A program made the translations under genes and the position numbers. A DNA stretch of 64,000 nucleotides from Pseudomonadota bacterium (GTDB lineage: Bacteria > Pseudomonadota > Gammaproteobacteria > Burkholderiales > Thiobacillaceae). Shown here piece by piece: positions 45,975-56,261 of this stretch (the first letter of the stretch is position 1; the number at the start of each line of letters is the position of its first letter). Under the pieces are notes generated by a model. It saw only the letters and a list, made by a program, of their open reading frames with translations. It was not told where the DNA came from and made no database searches. Location of the stretch: NCBI GenBank assembly GCA_021811235.1, contig JAJZPG010000010.1:50843-114842 (forward strand), written 5' to 3'.

Positions 45975-46940
45975 ATGACTGCCTGGTTGTTGCCCGAAAA
46001 CGTCGAGGACGTGCTGCCGCCGCAGGCCTGGCGCATGGAGGACATGCGCCGCGCGCTGCTCGACCTGTTCCGCAGCCGCGGCTATCAGCTGGTGATCCCG
46101 CCGCTGATGGAATACGTCGAGTCGCTGCTGACCGGCGTCGGCGCCGACCTCGACCTCAAGACTTTCAAGCTGGTCGACCAGCTGAGCGGCCGGCTGATGG
46201 GCGTGCGCGCCGACATCACGCCGCAGGTGGCGCGCATCGATGCCCACCTGCTGGCCGCCAACGCGGTCAATCGCCTGTGCTATGCCGGCAGCGTGCTGCA
46301 CACCCAGTCCGACGGCTTCCACCGCTCGCGCGAACCGATCCAGATCGGGGCCGAGCTGTATGGCGAAGCCGGCGTCGCGGCCGATCTGGAAATTCTCCGG
46401 CTGCTGCTGCAGGCGCTGTCGGACTGCGGCGTCGCGGCCTATCAGCTCGACATCGGCCACGTCGGCGTCTATCGTGCGCTGGCGCAGGAAGCCGGCCTCA
46501 CGGGCGAAACCGAGCATCGGCTGTTCGGGGCGCTGCAGGCCAAGGACAACAGCGAAGTGGCGGTGCTGACCGCCGGCCTGCCGATCGCCCTGCGCGACGC
46601 CTTCGCCGCGTTGCCGCAGCTGTATGGCGACCGCGGCGTGCTCGATGAGGCGCGCGCGCGCCTGCCGCGGTTGGCGGCGGTCGATGCCGCGCTCGACACG
46701 CTGGGCGCGCTCGACGAAGGCCTGGCCGGCATCGAGGTGGCGTACGATCTCGCCGAGCTGCGCGGCTACGGCTATCACAGCGGCGTCGTCTTCGCGGCCT
46801 ACACCAGCGGGCGCAGCCATGCGATCGCGCAGGGCGGGCGTTACGACGAGGTGGGACGCGTATTCGGTCGCGCCCGCCCGGCCACCGGATTCAGTCTGGA
46901 TTTGCGCGAGCTGGTCATCGCCGGCTCGGACACACAATAA
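45975..46940 (+). CDS. hisZ: HisZ, ATP phosphoribosyltransferase regulatory subunit
   Basis: HisS-like protein without tRNA-charging activity that partners the short HisG to start histidine synthesis. The 321-residue protein shows WLLPENVEDVLPPQA, TFKLVDQLSGRLMGVRADITPQVARID and the motif-3-like RPATGFSLDLREL. It ends right after that motif, whereas many HisZ proteins continue for about 60 residues; the next gene starts 16 bp later, so the C-terminal part is truly absent here. hisG is not in the window. Confidence 0.93.
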   Translation: MTAWLLPENVEDVLPPQAWRMEDMRRALLDLFRSRGYQLVIPPLMEYVESLLTGVGADLDLKTFKLVDQLSGRLMGVRADITPQVARIDAHLLAANAVNRLCYAGSVLHTQSDGFHRSREPIQIGAELYGEAGVAADLEILRLLLQALSDCGVAAYQLDIGHVGVYRALAQEAGLTGETEHRLFGALQAKDNSEVAVLTAGLPIALRDAFAALPQLYGDRGVLDEARARLPRLAAVDAALDTLGALDEGLAGIEVAYDLAELRGYGYHSGVVFAAYTSGRSHAIAQGGRYDEVGRVFGRARPATGFSLDLRELVIAGSDTQ

Positions 46941-48254
<1,314 letters not shown>

Positions 48255-48275
48255 TGCCTGAAATAAACGGTACAA

Positions 48276-48310
48276 AAGCAAAAAGCCGACACGAGGTCGG
48301 CTTTTTGCTT
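48276..48310. terminator. bidirectional terminator between purA and tRNA-Leu
   Basis: A perfect 15-bp stem (AAGCAAAAAGCCGAC / GTCGGCTTTTTGCTT) around ACGAG, with T-runs in both directions. Confidence 0.93.
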
Positions 48311-48318
48311 GCAGCGTT

Positions 48319-48405
48319 TGGTGCCCAGAAGAGGACTCGAACCTCCACAGTGTTGCCACCGCTAGGACCTGAACCTAGTGCGTCTACCAATTCCGCCATC
48401 TGGGC
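48319..48405 (-). tRNA. tRNA-Leu, anticodon CAG
   Basis: On the minus strand the gene starts GCCCAGATGGCGGAATTGG, has the anticodon loop TTCAGGT closed by CTAGG/CCTAG (anticodon CAG), a long variable arm (class II), the T-arm GGTTCGAGTCC, and ends TCTGGGCACCA with an encoded CCA. The acceptor arms pair fully over seven bases. It reads CUG codons, the most used leucine codon in this GC-rich genome. Confidence 0.97.
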
Positions 48406-48452
48406 AGTGAAGGCGCGCATTTTAGAGAGCCAACCATAAATTGTCAACGAAG

Positions 48453-50720
48453 ATGCCTGCAAAAAAATCCCGCAGCCGCGCAAGCAAGCACCAGATCCCC
48501 GCGATCCGCCTGGCCGACCCGTTCTACGAGCGTGAAACCGAGCGCTACGAATCGCCGCTGCCGAGCCGCGAATACATCCTGCAACTGATCACCGAAGCGG
48601 GCTGTCCGGTCGATGTCGACGCCTTTACCGAGCAGCTGCACATCACCGAGGCCGAGCGCGACCTGTTCCAGCGGCGGCTGGGCGCGATGCAGCGCGACGG
48701 CCAGCTGATGCTCAACCGCAAGCGCCAGCTGTGCCTGCCGGACAAGCTCGACCTCATCAAGGGCCGCGTCGAAGGCCATCCCGACGGCTTTGGCTTCGTG
48801 GTGCCGGAAGAGGGCGGCGACGACCTCTACCTGTCGCCCAAGGAGATGCACCGCGTGCTGCACGGCGACAAGGTGCTGGTGCGGGTCGCCGGCTTCGACC
48901 GCCGCGGCCGGCGTGAGGCCAAGATCGTCGAGGTGCTGGAGCACGTCAACAAATTCGTCGTCGGCCGCTACTACCTCGAAGGCGGCGTCGGCTTCCTGAT
49001 CGCGGAGAACCGCCGCATCAACCAGGACATCCTGGTGCCGGCCGAGAACGCCGGTGCCGCACAATCCGGCCAGGTGGTGACGGTGGAAATCGTCACCCAG
49101 CCGGGTGCGCACAACGAGGCGGTCGGGCGCGTCAGCGAGATTCTCGGCAGCTTCACCGGCCCCGGCATGGAGATCGAGATCGCGCTGCGCAAGCACGACC
49201 TGCCCTACGTCTTCCCGCCGGAGGTCGAAAAGCAGGCCGAGGCGCTGCCGAAGAAGGTGCTGAAGAAAGATATGGCCGGGCGCGAGGACATCCGCCACCT
49301 GCCTCTCGTCACCATCGACGGCGAGACCGCGCGCGACTTCGACGACGCCGTCTACTGCGAACCGCTCGGCCGCAGCGGCTTCCGCCTGGTGGTCGCGATC
49401 GCCGACGTCAGCCATTACGTGCAGCCGCGCGACGCGCTCGACACCGAAGGCTACAACCGCGGCAACTCGGTGTATTTCCCGCGCCGCGTCATCCCCATGC
49501 TGCCGGAAGCGTTGTCCAACGGCCTGTGCTCGCTCAATCCCGAGGTCGACCGCCTGTCGATGGTGTGCGACATGCGCATCACGAGCACTGGTTCGATCAA
49601 GGAATACCGCTTCTATCCGGCGGTGATCTATTCGCACGCGCGCCTCACCTACAACCAGGTGTGGGGCTGGCTCTCCGGCGCCGCCAAGCCGGACAAGAAA
49701 CAGGCCGCGCTGATGCCGCACCTGGAAGCGCTGGATAAACTCTTCCGCACCCTCCTGAAGGCGCGCGCCAAGCGCGGCGCCATCGACTTCGGCTCGACCG
49801 AGACGCAGATCATCTTCGACGAGCAGGGCAAGATCAAGGAGATCGTGCCGGTGATCCGCAACGACGCCCACCGCATCATCGAGGAATGCATGCTCGCGGC
49901 CAACGTCTGTGCCTCGGACTTCCTGCACGAGAACAAGCAGCCCGCGCTGTTCCGCGTGCACGAAGGCCCGACGCCGGAGAAACTCGCTGCGTTGCGCGGC
50001 TTCCTCGCCGAATTCGGCCTCGACCTCGGCGGCGGCGACAAGCCGCACGCCAAGGATTACGCCTCGCTGCTGGAGAAGATCAAGGACCGTCCCGACCACG
50101 GCCTCCTGCAAACCGTGATGCTGCGCTCGCTCAAGCAGGCGATCTACAGCCCCGACAACAAGGGCCACTTCGGTCTGGCCTACGAGGCCTACACCCACTT
50201 CACCTCGCCGATCCGCCGCTATCCCGACCTGCTGGTGCACCGCGGCATCAAGGCGGTGCTGAACGGCGAGAAGCTGCCCGGCAAGGGGCTGGCGGAAATC
50301 GGCCTGCACTGTTCCATGACCGAGCGCCGCGCCGACGACGCCACCCGCGACGTCGATGCCTGGCTGAAGACCTACTTCATGCAGGACCGCATCGGCGACG
50401 AATACAACGGCACCGTCAGCGCGGTGACCAGCTTCGGCATGTTCGTCGCGATCGACGACATCTTCATCGAGGGCCTGGTCCACGTGTCCGAACTCGGCCA
50501 GGACTACTTCCACTACGATCAGGCCAAGCACATGATGCTCGGCGAGCGCACCGGCAAAAAATATCGCCTCGGTGACCGTGTGCGCATCAAGGTGATGCGC
50601 GCCGACATCGAAACCAGCAAGATCGATTTCAGCCTGATCGAAGATGTCGGGTCAGTGGCTGAAGCGCTCGAACCGAAGAAGAAAACGTCCAAGCCCCGAA
50701 CCGGCGCCAAGAAGAAATGA
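48453..50720 (+). CDS. rnr: ribonuclease R
   Basis: Processive 3'-5' exoribonuclease that degrades structured RNA and takes part in trans-translation quality control. The 755-residue protein has an N-terminal helix-turn-helix-like region, cold-shock domains, the RNB catalytic domain with the acidic DGETARDFDDAVY centre, an S1 domain (GTVSAVTSFGMFVAI) and a lysine-rich tail. ATG 48453 is chosen over a TTG four codons earlier. Its stop overlaps rlmB. Confidence 0.96.
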   Translation: MPAKKSRSRASKHQIPAIRLADPFYERETERYESPLPSREYILQLITEAGCPVDVDAFTEQLHITEAERDLFQRRLGAMQRDGQLMLNRKRQLCLPDKLDLIKGRVEGHPDGFGFVVPEEGGDDLYLSPKEMHRVLHGDKVLVRVAGFDRRGRREAKIVEVLEHVNKFVVGRYYLEGGVGFLIAENRRINQDILVPAENAGAAQSGQVVTVEIVTQPGAHNEAVGRVSEILGSFTGPGMEIEIALRKHDLPYVFPPEVEKQAEALPKKVLKKDMAGREDIRHLPLVTIDGETARDFDDAVYCEPLGRSGFRLVVAIADVSHYVQPRDALDTEGYNRGNSVYFPRRVIPMLPEALSNGLCSLNPEVDRLSMVCDMRITSTGSIKEYRFYPAVIYSHARLTYNQVWGWLSGAAKPDKKQAALMPHLEALDKLFRTLLKARAKRGAIDFGSTETQIIFDEQGKIKEIVPVIRNDAHRIIEECMLAANVCASDFLHENKQPALFRVHEGPTPEKLAALRGFLAEFGLDLGGGDKPHAKDYASLLEKIKDRPDHGLLQTVMLRSLKQAIYSPDNKGHFGLAYEAYTHFTSPIRRYPDLLVHRGIKAVLNGEKLPGKGLAEIGLHCSMTERRADDATRDVDAWLKTYFMQDRIGDEYNGTVSAVTSFGMFVAIDDIFIEGLVHVSELGQDYFHYDQAKHMMLGERTGKKYRLGDRVRIKVMRADIETSKIDFSLIEDVGSVAEALEPKKKTSKPRTGAKKK

Positions 50721-51493
50721 GCGAGAAGCCCGCCGACAAGCACGCCGCAGAAAAACTCATCTACGGCTTCCACCCCGTCCTCGCCCGCTTGCGCCAGGAC
50801 CCCGCGGGCATCTTTGAAATCTACCTCGACCTGACCCGGCGCGACGCCCGCGCGCGCGACCTGGTGCATCAGGCCAGGGACAACGGCGTCAAGCTCGCGC
50901 AGGTCGAGGCCGATCGTCTGGACCGTCTGGTCGGCAAATCCGCCAAGCACCAGGGCGTGGTCGCCCGCGTCAAGCCGGTCGCGCTCACGCATTCGCTCGA
51001 CGAGGTGCTGGAAAACATCCAGGGCCCGCCGCTGCTGGTCATCCTCGACGGCGTCACCGACCCGCACAACCTTGGGGCGATCCTCCGCTCGGCCGACGCC
51101 TTCGGCGTGCACGCCGTCATCGCGCCCAAGGACAACGCCGTCGGCATCAACGCCACGGTGGAAAAGGTCGCCTCGGGCGCCGCCGAGACCGTGCCCTACA
51201 TCATGGTCACCAACCTCGCGCGCACCATCGAAGACCTCAAGGAACACAACATCTGGGTCATCGCCGCCGACATGGACGGCGACCAGCCCCTCTCCGGCAT
51301 CGACGCCAAGACCGGCATCGCCTGGGTGCTCGGCGCCGAAGGCGCGGGCATCCGCCGCCTGGTCAAGCAGAGCTGCGACCAGGTCGCGCGCATCCCCATC
51401 GGCGGCACGGTGGAAAGCCTCAACGTCTCGGTGTCGGCGGCGCTGTGCTTGTATGAGACGGTGCGGCAGCGCGGGGCACAGGGTAAGCCCTGA
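50717..51493 (+). CDS. rlmB: 23S rRNA (guanosine-2251-2'-O)-methyltransferase RlmB
   Basis: SPOUT-class methyltransferase acting on G2251 of 23S rRNA. The 258-residue protein has an L30e-like N-terminal domain and the knotted catalytic domain with DGVTDPHNLGAILRSA, VLGAEGAGI and IGGTVESLNVSVSAA. It overlaps rnr (ATGA); the rnr-rlmB order is common. Confidence 0.96.
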   Translation: MSEKPADKHAAEKLIYGFHPVLARLRQDPAGIFEIYLDLTRRDARARDLVHQARDNGVKLAQVEADRLDRLVGKSAKHQGVVARVKPVALTHSLDEVLENIQGPPLLVILDGVTDPHNLGAILRSADAFGVHAVIAPKDNAVGINATVEKVASGAAETVPYIMVTNLARTIEDLKEHNIWVIAADMDGDQPLSGIDAKTGIAWVLGAEGAGIRRLVKQSCDQVARIPIGGTVESLNVSVSAALCLYETVRQRGAQGKP

Positions 51494-51571
51494 CAAAGTG
51501 AGCATTTCGCACTAAACTGCACCAATAGTATGTGATTGGCATGCTTTTGATGTTGATTGAGGGCTTACACC

Positions 51572-51817
51572 ATGGCAACCGTGCGCAAAACCATCACCCT
51601 GACCGACAAGCAGGACAGCTGGATCAAGGCACAGATTGACGCTGGGCATTACACCAACGACAGCGAATACATTCGCGACCTCATCCGGCGCGAACAGGAG
51701 CGCAGCGCCGAGGTCGAGGCACTACGCGCGGCGCTGATAGAAGGCGAGGCCAGCGGCGAAGCAAAACCGTTCGATGTGGGCGCGTTCAAGCAAAAAATGC
51801 GCGCCTCGCATGGCTGA
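51572..51817 (+). CDS. ParD-type antitoxin
   Basis: An 81-residue antitoxin with an N-terminal ribbon-helix-helix DNA-binding domain (VRKTITLTDKQDSWIKAQI, then YTNDSEYIRDLIRRE) and a C-terminal tail that would wrap the toxin (EAKPFDVGAFKQKMRAS). It neutralises the ParE-like toxin encoded next and probably represses the pair. ATG 51572 is the first start that gives the family N-terminus. The ParE gene overlaps its end by 8 bp. Confidence 0.92.
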   Translation: MATVRKTITLTDKQDSWIKAQIDAGHYTNDSEYIRDLIRREQERSAEVEALRAALIEGEASGEAKPFDVGAFKQKMRASHG

Positions 51818-52100
51818 ATACCGCCTCACCCCCGCCGCCGAGCGCGATCTTGAAAACATCTGGATCCACACTCGCCAGCAATGGGGGATCGAACAGGCCC
51901 ATCGCTACATCGACAATTTGATTGCGGTCTTTGCCGACCTGGCACAATCACCCAGGACGGCGCCCGCCTGCGATCACATCCGGCCTGGCTATCGTCGCCG
52001 CAGTGTTGAACGACATATGATTTACTTTCGCCTCACGGCTTACGGCATCGCAATCGTTCGTATCCTGCATGACCGCATGGATGCGCCGCGCCATTTTTAG
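51810..52100 (+). CDS. ParE-type toxin
   Basis: A 96-residue RelE/ParE-superfamily toxin. It shows AEYRLTPAAERDLENIWIHT, PGYRRRSVERHMIYFRL and the C-terminal IVRILHDRMD strand typical of ParE, members of which poison DNA gyrase. The overlap with the antitoxin gene ensures coupled translation. It ends in a short region of lower GC. Confidence 0.92.
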   Translation: MAEYRLTPAAERDLENIWIHTRQQWGIEQAHRYIDNLIAVFADLAQSPRTAPACDHIRPGYRRRSVERHMIYFRLTAYGIAIVRILHDRMDAPRHF

Positions 52101-52231
52101 GCTGACTGTAGAGCGTGTTGGTAACGTGGACGGCGCGAATGATCGAAAATTGAATTCGAGCCTGGAACTTTTAATTGCAGCGCAGCTCGTGAGCAACGCC
52201 GCGTTGTCTGGTATTCAGCGTTAGTTTCTTG

Positions 52232-52768
52232 ATGATCGAGTTGGATACGCTTCAAGATTTGGTGGCGAGCCTTCAGCAGAGTGGCTATCACCGGATTGGA
52301 GTTGATGGAGTTGATGGCTGCGGGAAAACGACCCTGGCCGCGAGCATCGCCGCGCAACTTAATGTCCCGTTGATCAGTCTGGATGACTTCTTGGATAAGA
52401 ATCGTGGGGGTTATCTAGGTCATCTTCACTATGAAGAATTGAAGAGAGAAATCCACGCGAAGTCTCCATGCATTGTTGAAGGTGTGTGCCTGCTTCAGGC
52501 TCTAGAAGTGGCAGGTTTCGAGATTGACGCGCTTGTGTATGTTAAGCGTATGCAACATGGAATTTGGGCGGACGAAAGCGAGTGTGATGTCCTCGAGAAT
52601 ATTGAAGCCTTTCTCAAAGCAGAGAGAGGGCTGGCCGAAAAGTTTTTGGGTGGTGAGGCTGATCCAACAAACCCCGCGCTTCCGCAACTGGCGGAGGAAG
52701 TAATCCGCTACCACGCTTCGTATCGTCCGTTTGAGCAGGCTACTTTTTTGTATTGCATCGACAAATAG
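52232..52768 (+). CDS. P-loop kinase of uridine-kinase type
   Basis: A 178-residue protein with a Walker A motif GVDGCGKT (26-33), a following DDFLDKN segment resembling the substrate region of small-molecule kinases, and IVEGVCLLQ as the Walker B-like strand. The substrate is unknown; it could be a nucleoside or cofactor kinase. The gene is visibly lower in GC and uses different codons from its neighbours, which suggests recent acquisition. ATG 52232 is preceded by a TTG that could also serve. It follows the toxin-antitoxin pair after 131 bp. Confidence 0.78.
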   Translation: MIELDTLQDLVASLQQSGYHRIGVDGVDGCGKTTLAASIAAQLNVPLISLDDFLDKNRGGYLGHLHYEELKREIHAKSPCIVEGVCLLQALEVAGFEIDALVYVKRMQHGIWADESECDVLENIEAFLKAERGLAEKFLGGEADPTNPALPQLAEEVIRYHASYRPFEQATFLYCIDK

Positions 52769-52807
52769 CCGGGTCCGATATCAGAGCTTTAACTGATATG
52801 TGGCGAT

Positions 52808-53656
52808 TCACGCCAGTTCCTGCAATCGCAACAACCGCGCCGCCTCTTCCTCACGCGCGTCATCAATCTCCCGCATCACCCCCTCCAGATCGACCGGCGG
52901 TTTTTCGCATTCAAACCGCCCGGTGAGTTCGACCTCGGGATTCAGTCCGCCGTGCTCATACAGCGCCCAGATTTCCTCGGCATATTGCGTTGCCAACAGC
53001 GACGGCGCGAACTGGCCGAAATAGGTCCGCAGGTTGTTCACGTCGCGCGCCAGCATGGCCTGCGCGTGGTTGTTGCCGGCGGCGTCGACCGCTTGCGGCA
53101 GGTCAATGATCACCGGGCCGTCGGCGCTGACGAGGATGTTGAATTCCGACAGGTCGCCATGGACGACGCCGGCGCACAGCATGCGCACGACTTCGCCGAT
53201 CAGCGTGCGGTGGTGGGCGAGCGCTTCGTCTTCGGTGAACAACACGTCGTTGAGCCGGGGCGCGGCATTACCCTCGGCGTCGGCGACCAGTTCCATCAGC
53301 AGGACGCCTTCGTGGAAGTTGTACGGCGTGGGCACTCGCACGCCGGCAGCGGCCAACCGGTACAGCGCATCGACTTCGGCGCTTTGCCAGGCGGCTTCCT
53401 GCATCTCGCGGCCGTACTTGCTGCCCTTGGCCATGGCGCGCGCCTGGCGGCTGTTCTTGGTCTTGCGGTTTTCGGTGTAGTCCACGGCCTGGCGGAAGCT
53501 GCGCTTGTTGGCTTCCTTGTAGACCTTGGCGCAGCGGATGTCGTCGCCGCACACGACGACGAAGACCATGGCCTCCTTGCCGCTCATCAGCTGGCGCACG
53601 ACGCCGTCGATCAGGCCGTCTTCGAGCAGGGGTTCGAGGCGTTTGGGTATTTTCAT
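52808..53656 (-). CDS. RIO1-type serine protein kinase
   Basis: A 282-residue protein of the RIO kinase family, ancient atypical kinases. Key parts are the ATP-lysine region RCAKVYKEA, the catalytic HGDLSEFNIL and the metal-binding IIDLPQAVD. The N-terminal KIPKRLEPLLEDGLIDGVVRQLMSGKEA is typical of bacterial RIO proteins. The target is unknown. A common repeat lies just upstream. Confidence 0.9.
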   Translation of the reverse strand: MKIPKRLEPLLEDGLIDGVVRQLMSGKEAMVFVVVCGDDIRCAKVYKEANKRSFRQAVDYTENRKTKNSRQARAMAKGSKYGREMQEAAWQSAEVDALYRLAAAGVRVPTPYNFHEGVLLMELVADAEGNAAPRLNDVLFTEDEALAHHRTLIGEVVRMLCAGVVHGDLSEFNILVSADGPVIIDLPQAVDAAGNNHAQAMLARDVNNLRTYFGQFAPSLLATQYAEEIWALYEHGGLNPEVELTGRFECEKPPVDLEGVMREIDDAREEEAARLLRLQELA

Positions 53657-53702
53657 GAATGGCGTTGTCTGTGTGGCCGCTTGGTTTCAAGGGCGCGGCC
53701 AG

Positions 53703-53729
53703 GCCCTTCGACGGGCTCAGGGCGAACGG
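53703..53729. repeat. RPEPVEG-type dispersed repeat, one copy
   Basis: A 27-bp unit containing TTCGACGGGCTCAGGGCG, which on the minus strand translates as VRPEPVEGP. It is one of the best-known dispersed intergenic repeats of Proteobacteria. It lies in the gap between the RIO kinase start and the ycaO end. Confidence 0.75.
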
Positions 53730-53768
53730 TGGTGAGGTTCGATCCGGAGTGGAGGCGCAATTGATAAA

Positions 53769-55481
53769 TCAGCCGCGCACCTTGCGGTACGCCTCCAGCA
53801 GGCGCTGATGGATCGCGCTGCCCTCGAAGTCGTTGCCCAGTTTCGTCAGGCCGAAAAAGCGCTCGTCCTGATTGAACAGCGCGAACGCCTGCTCCAGCGT
53901 CTCGCGGCCGTACATCAGGGCGAGCGCGGGCTCGAAGGGGTTGGGGTCGTCGAGCTGGACGAGGTCGGCGATGCAGCGGTAGACCTTGAGGCGGGCCTCG
54001 CTGCGCTGGCCATACTGCGCGATCCAGGCGCAGCCTTCGCGGATGGCTTCGTCGTCGCCCAGCGCCAGCGCGAGCAGCAGCTTCAGCTCGCCGACGCGTA
54101 GGTCGGTCCACGGCGAATCGGGATCGGGGGCGAGGCCGATCAGCACCGACACCAAACGGTCGTCCGCCAGCTCCAGCTCGACGATCAGGTCGAGCAGCTC
54201 CGCGCATTCGTCGTCGGTCAGTTCCGGCAGACGCGCGAGCGCGGGGCGGATCAGGTTGCCGACGCTGTTGTTCTCGAATTCGAGTTCCTCGAACGGGTAG
54301 ATCTCCGATACGCCGGGCACCAGGATGCGGCAGGCATAGACGCCGAGGTGGGTGAAGTCGGCGATGTAGATCTCGTGGCCTTCGGCGTGCAGCGCGTCGA
54401 CCGACCAGTGGTAATCCTCGTCGGTGGTGGTGCCGAAGTTCCAGTCGACGAAATCGTAATCCGGCGTGTCGCGCAGGAATTGCCAGGAGATCACGCCGCT
54501 GGAATCGACGAAGTGGATTTCCAGGTTCTGCGGGTCGGCGATCTCGGCCTGGTCGAAGCCGGGGGCCGGGAAGCCGGCCAGCGAATCGAGCGCGCGACCC
54601 TGCAGCAGCTCGGTCAGCGCGCGTTCCAGCGCGACTTCGAAGCGCGGATGCGCGCCGAAGCTGGCGAAGCAGCCCTGGTCCTGCGGGTGCAGCAGCGTGA
54701 CGTTCATCACCGGGTACTGGCCGCCGAGCGAGGCGTCCTTCACCAGGATGCCGAAGCCCGCCTCGCGCAGGCCGCGGATGCCGGCGGCGATGTGCGGGTA
54801 GCGATCGATCACGTCCTCGGGCACGTCGGGCAGGCACAGGCCTTCTTCGATGATGCGGAACTTGATGTGACGCTCGAAGATTTCGGACAGTGCCTGCGCG
54901 CGCGCTTCCTTCAGCGTGTTGCCGGCCGACATGCCGTTGCTGACGTAGAGGTTGCCGATCAGGTTGACCGGGAAATACACGGTCTCGCCGTCGGAGAGGC
55001 GCTGGTAGGGGATGGCGCAGATGCCGCGTTCGGCGTTGCCGGAGTTGAGGTCGACCAGCTGGTCGGCGCGCACGCCGTCGTCCGGGTTGTAGAGGCCATG
55101 CAGCGCGGGGGTGAGCAGACCTTGCGGCCATGCCTCGCTGTCCGGAACGAACCAGCGCTCGTCGGGATGGTGGACGTAGCTGCGATGGGCGATCGTCTCC
55201 CCAAGATAGAAATGCGTCCAGAAATAATTGGTCGACAGCCGCTCGAAATATTCGCCCAGCGCGCTCGCGCGCGCGGCCAATTCGGAGGCGCCCTTGCCGT
55301 TGGTGAACAGCAGCGGGCAGTCGCGGTCGCGGATGTGCACCGACCACACGCCTTCCACCGGGTTGAGCCAGGAGCGCTCCTCGATGTGGAAACCGATCGC
55401 CTCCAGCCTGGACTGGAGGGTGGCGATGGAGGCTTCGAGCGAGGCGTCCTTGCCGGGGATGAAACTTTCTGGAGAAGTCAT
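53769..55481 (-). CDS. ycaO: YcaO-domain protein (ribosomal S12 methylthiolation accessory type)
   Basis: A 570-residue ATP-dependent YcaO protein close to E. coli YcaO, which assists RimO in beta-methylthiolation of ribosomal protein S12. It shows FIPGKDASLEASIATLQSRL, SWLNPVEGVWSVHIRD, and LGEYFERLSTNYFW, all strongly like the E. coli protein, and a C-terminal helical repeat domain. ATG 55481 is chosen as it gives that N-terminus; further upstream codons are not conserved-looking. No precursor peptide or RiPP cluster surrounds it, which supports the ribosomal role. rimO is not in the window. Confidence 0.9.
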   Translation of the reverse strand: MTSPESFIPGKDASLEASIATLQSRLEAIGFHIEERSWLNPVEGVWSVHIRDRDCPLLFTNGKGASELAARASALGEYFERLSTNYFWTHFYLGETIAHRSYVHHPDERWFVPDSEAWPQGLLTPALHGLYNPDDGVRADQLVDLNSGNAERGICAIPYQRLSDGETVYFPVNLIGNLYVSNGMSAGNTLKEARAQALSEIFERHIKFRIIEEGLCLPDVPEDVIDRYPHIAAGIRGLREAGFGILVKDASLGGQYPVMNVTLLHPQDQGCFASFGAHPRFEVALERALTELLQGRALDSLAGFPAPGFDQAEIADPQNLEIHFVDSSGVISWQFLRDTPDYDFVDWNFGTTTDEDYHWSVDALHAEGHEIYIADFTHLGVYACRILVPGVSEIYPFEELEFENNSVGNLIRPALARLPELTDDECAELLDLIVELELADDRLVSVLIGLAPDPDSPWTDLRVGELKLLLALALGDDEAIREGCAWIAQYGQRSEARLKVYRCIADLVQLDDPNPFEPALALMYGRETLEQAFALFNQDERFFGLTKLGNDFEGSAIHQRLLEAYRKVRG

Positions 55482-55588
55482 GGGCCGAACTCGGGTGCGG
55501 GGATCTGACAGCATACGCGACGCGTCAAGCATGGCGCGAATCGACGCGTTCGATGCCCATCCTGTCCATCCGTTCGGAATGCTTGCCC

Positions 55589-56257
55589 ATGTTGAATCGT
55601 GCACCCTGGTTTCTCCTGCTGTCGTGGCTTGCGTGCGCGGCCCCGGCTGCGGCGGCTGCCGAGACTTTCGGCCTGGACGGCGACCTGGCGGCGCGGGCGG
55701 CGCGTCCGCATGCCGAATGGGTGAGCCGGGCGCGGATGCTGGAAAGACGCGGTGACTGGACAGGTCTGCTGGCGTGGGGCCGCGACTGGGCACGGGTCGA
55801 TGCGAAGAACCCCTTGGCCTGGTTCGTCCAGGGCCGTGCGCTGGGCGAACTGGGGCGGCTGGCGGAGGCGATCGCCGCGTACCGGCAGAATCTGCGCCTG
55901 GCGCCAGACGACGTGTTCGCCCGCAACAACCTGGGCAATGCCTACCGCGACAGCGGGCGCCCGCACGAGGCGATGCAGGCGTATCGCGCGGCGGTGGAAA
56001 TCGACCCCGATTACCTCCCGGCCTGGCACAACCTGGGGCTGATGTTTTATCTGACCCGGGGCGAGGAGGGCGTGACGCGGGCGCTGCGCAAGCTGGAGGC
56101 CAGCGATCCCAGGCTGGCCGAAGTCTGGCGCGCGCTGGCGGTCGAGTATTCGATCACCCGCGACCCCGGGATCGCGCGCGAAGCGATGCAGGTCCTGCGC
56201 GGCCTGGGACGGGCCGAACGGGCGCGCATGCTGGGGATCCTGTTCGGCGAGGGATGA
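55589..56257 (+). CDS. exported TPR protein
   Basis: A 222-residue protein with a signal peptide (LNRAPWFLLLSWLACAAPAAAA) and at least three tetratricopeptide repeats (AWFVQGRALGELGRLAEAIAAY, FARNNLGNAYRDSGRPHEAM, and a third). The periplasm is the likely location, and partners are unknown. The start could also be ATG 55553, but 55589 gives a better signal peptide. It is divergent from ycaO and convergent with the SenB-like gene. Confidence 0.78.
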   Translation: MLNRAPWFLLLSWLACAAPAAAAAETFGLDGDLAARAARPHAEWVSRARMLERRGDWTGLLAWGRDWARVDAKNPLAWFVQGRALGELGRLAEAIAAYRQNLRLAPDDVFARNNLGNAYRDSGRPHEAMQAYRAAVEIDPDYLPAWHNLGLMFYLTRGEEGVTRALRKLEASDPRLAEVWRALAVEYSITRDPGIAREAMQVLRGLGRAERARMLGILFGEG

Positions 56258-56261
56258 ATGT

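Noticed and set aside
52101..52231. Possible integron attC site next to the toxin-antitoxin pair
   Set aside because: A GTTAGTT-like core near 52219 does not fit the GTTRRRY consensus, and no matching inverse core or folded attC structure was found.
53769..55481. YcaO as part of a RiPP (thiazole/oxazole peptide) cluster
   Set aside because: The sequence resembles E. coli YcaO closely, and there is no precursor peptide, dehydrogenase or protease gene nearby.
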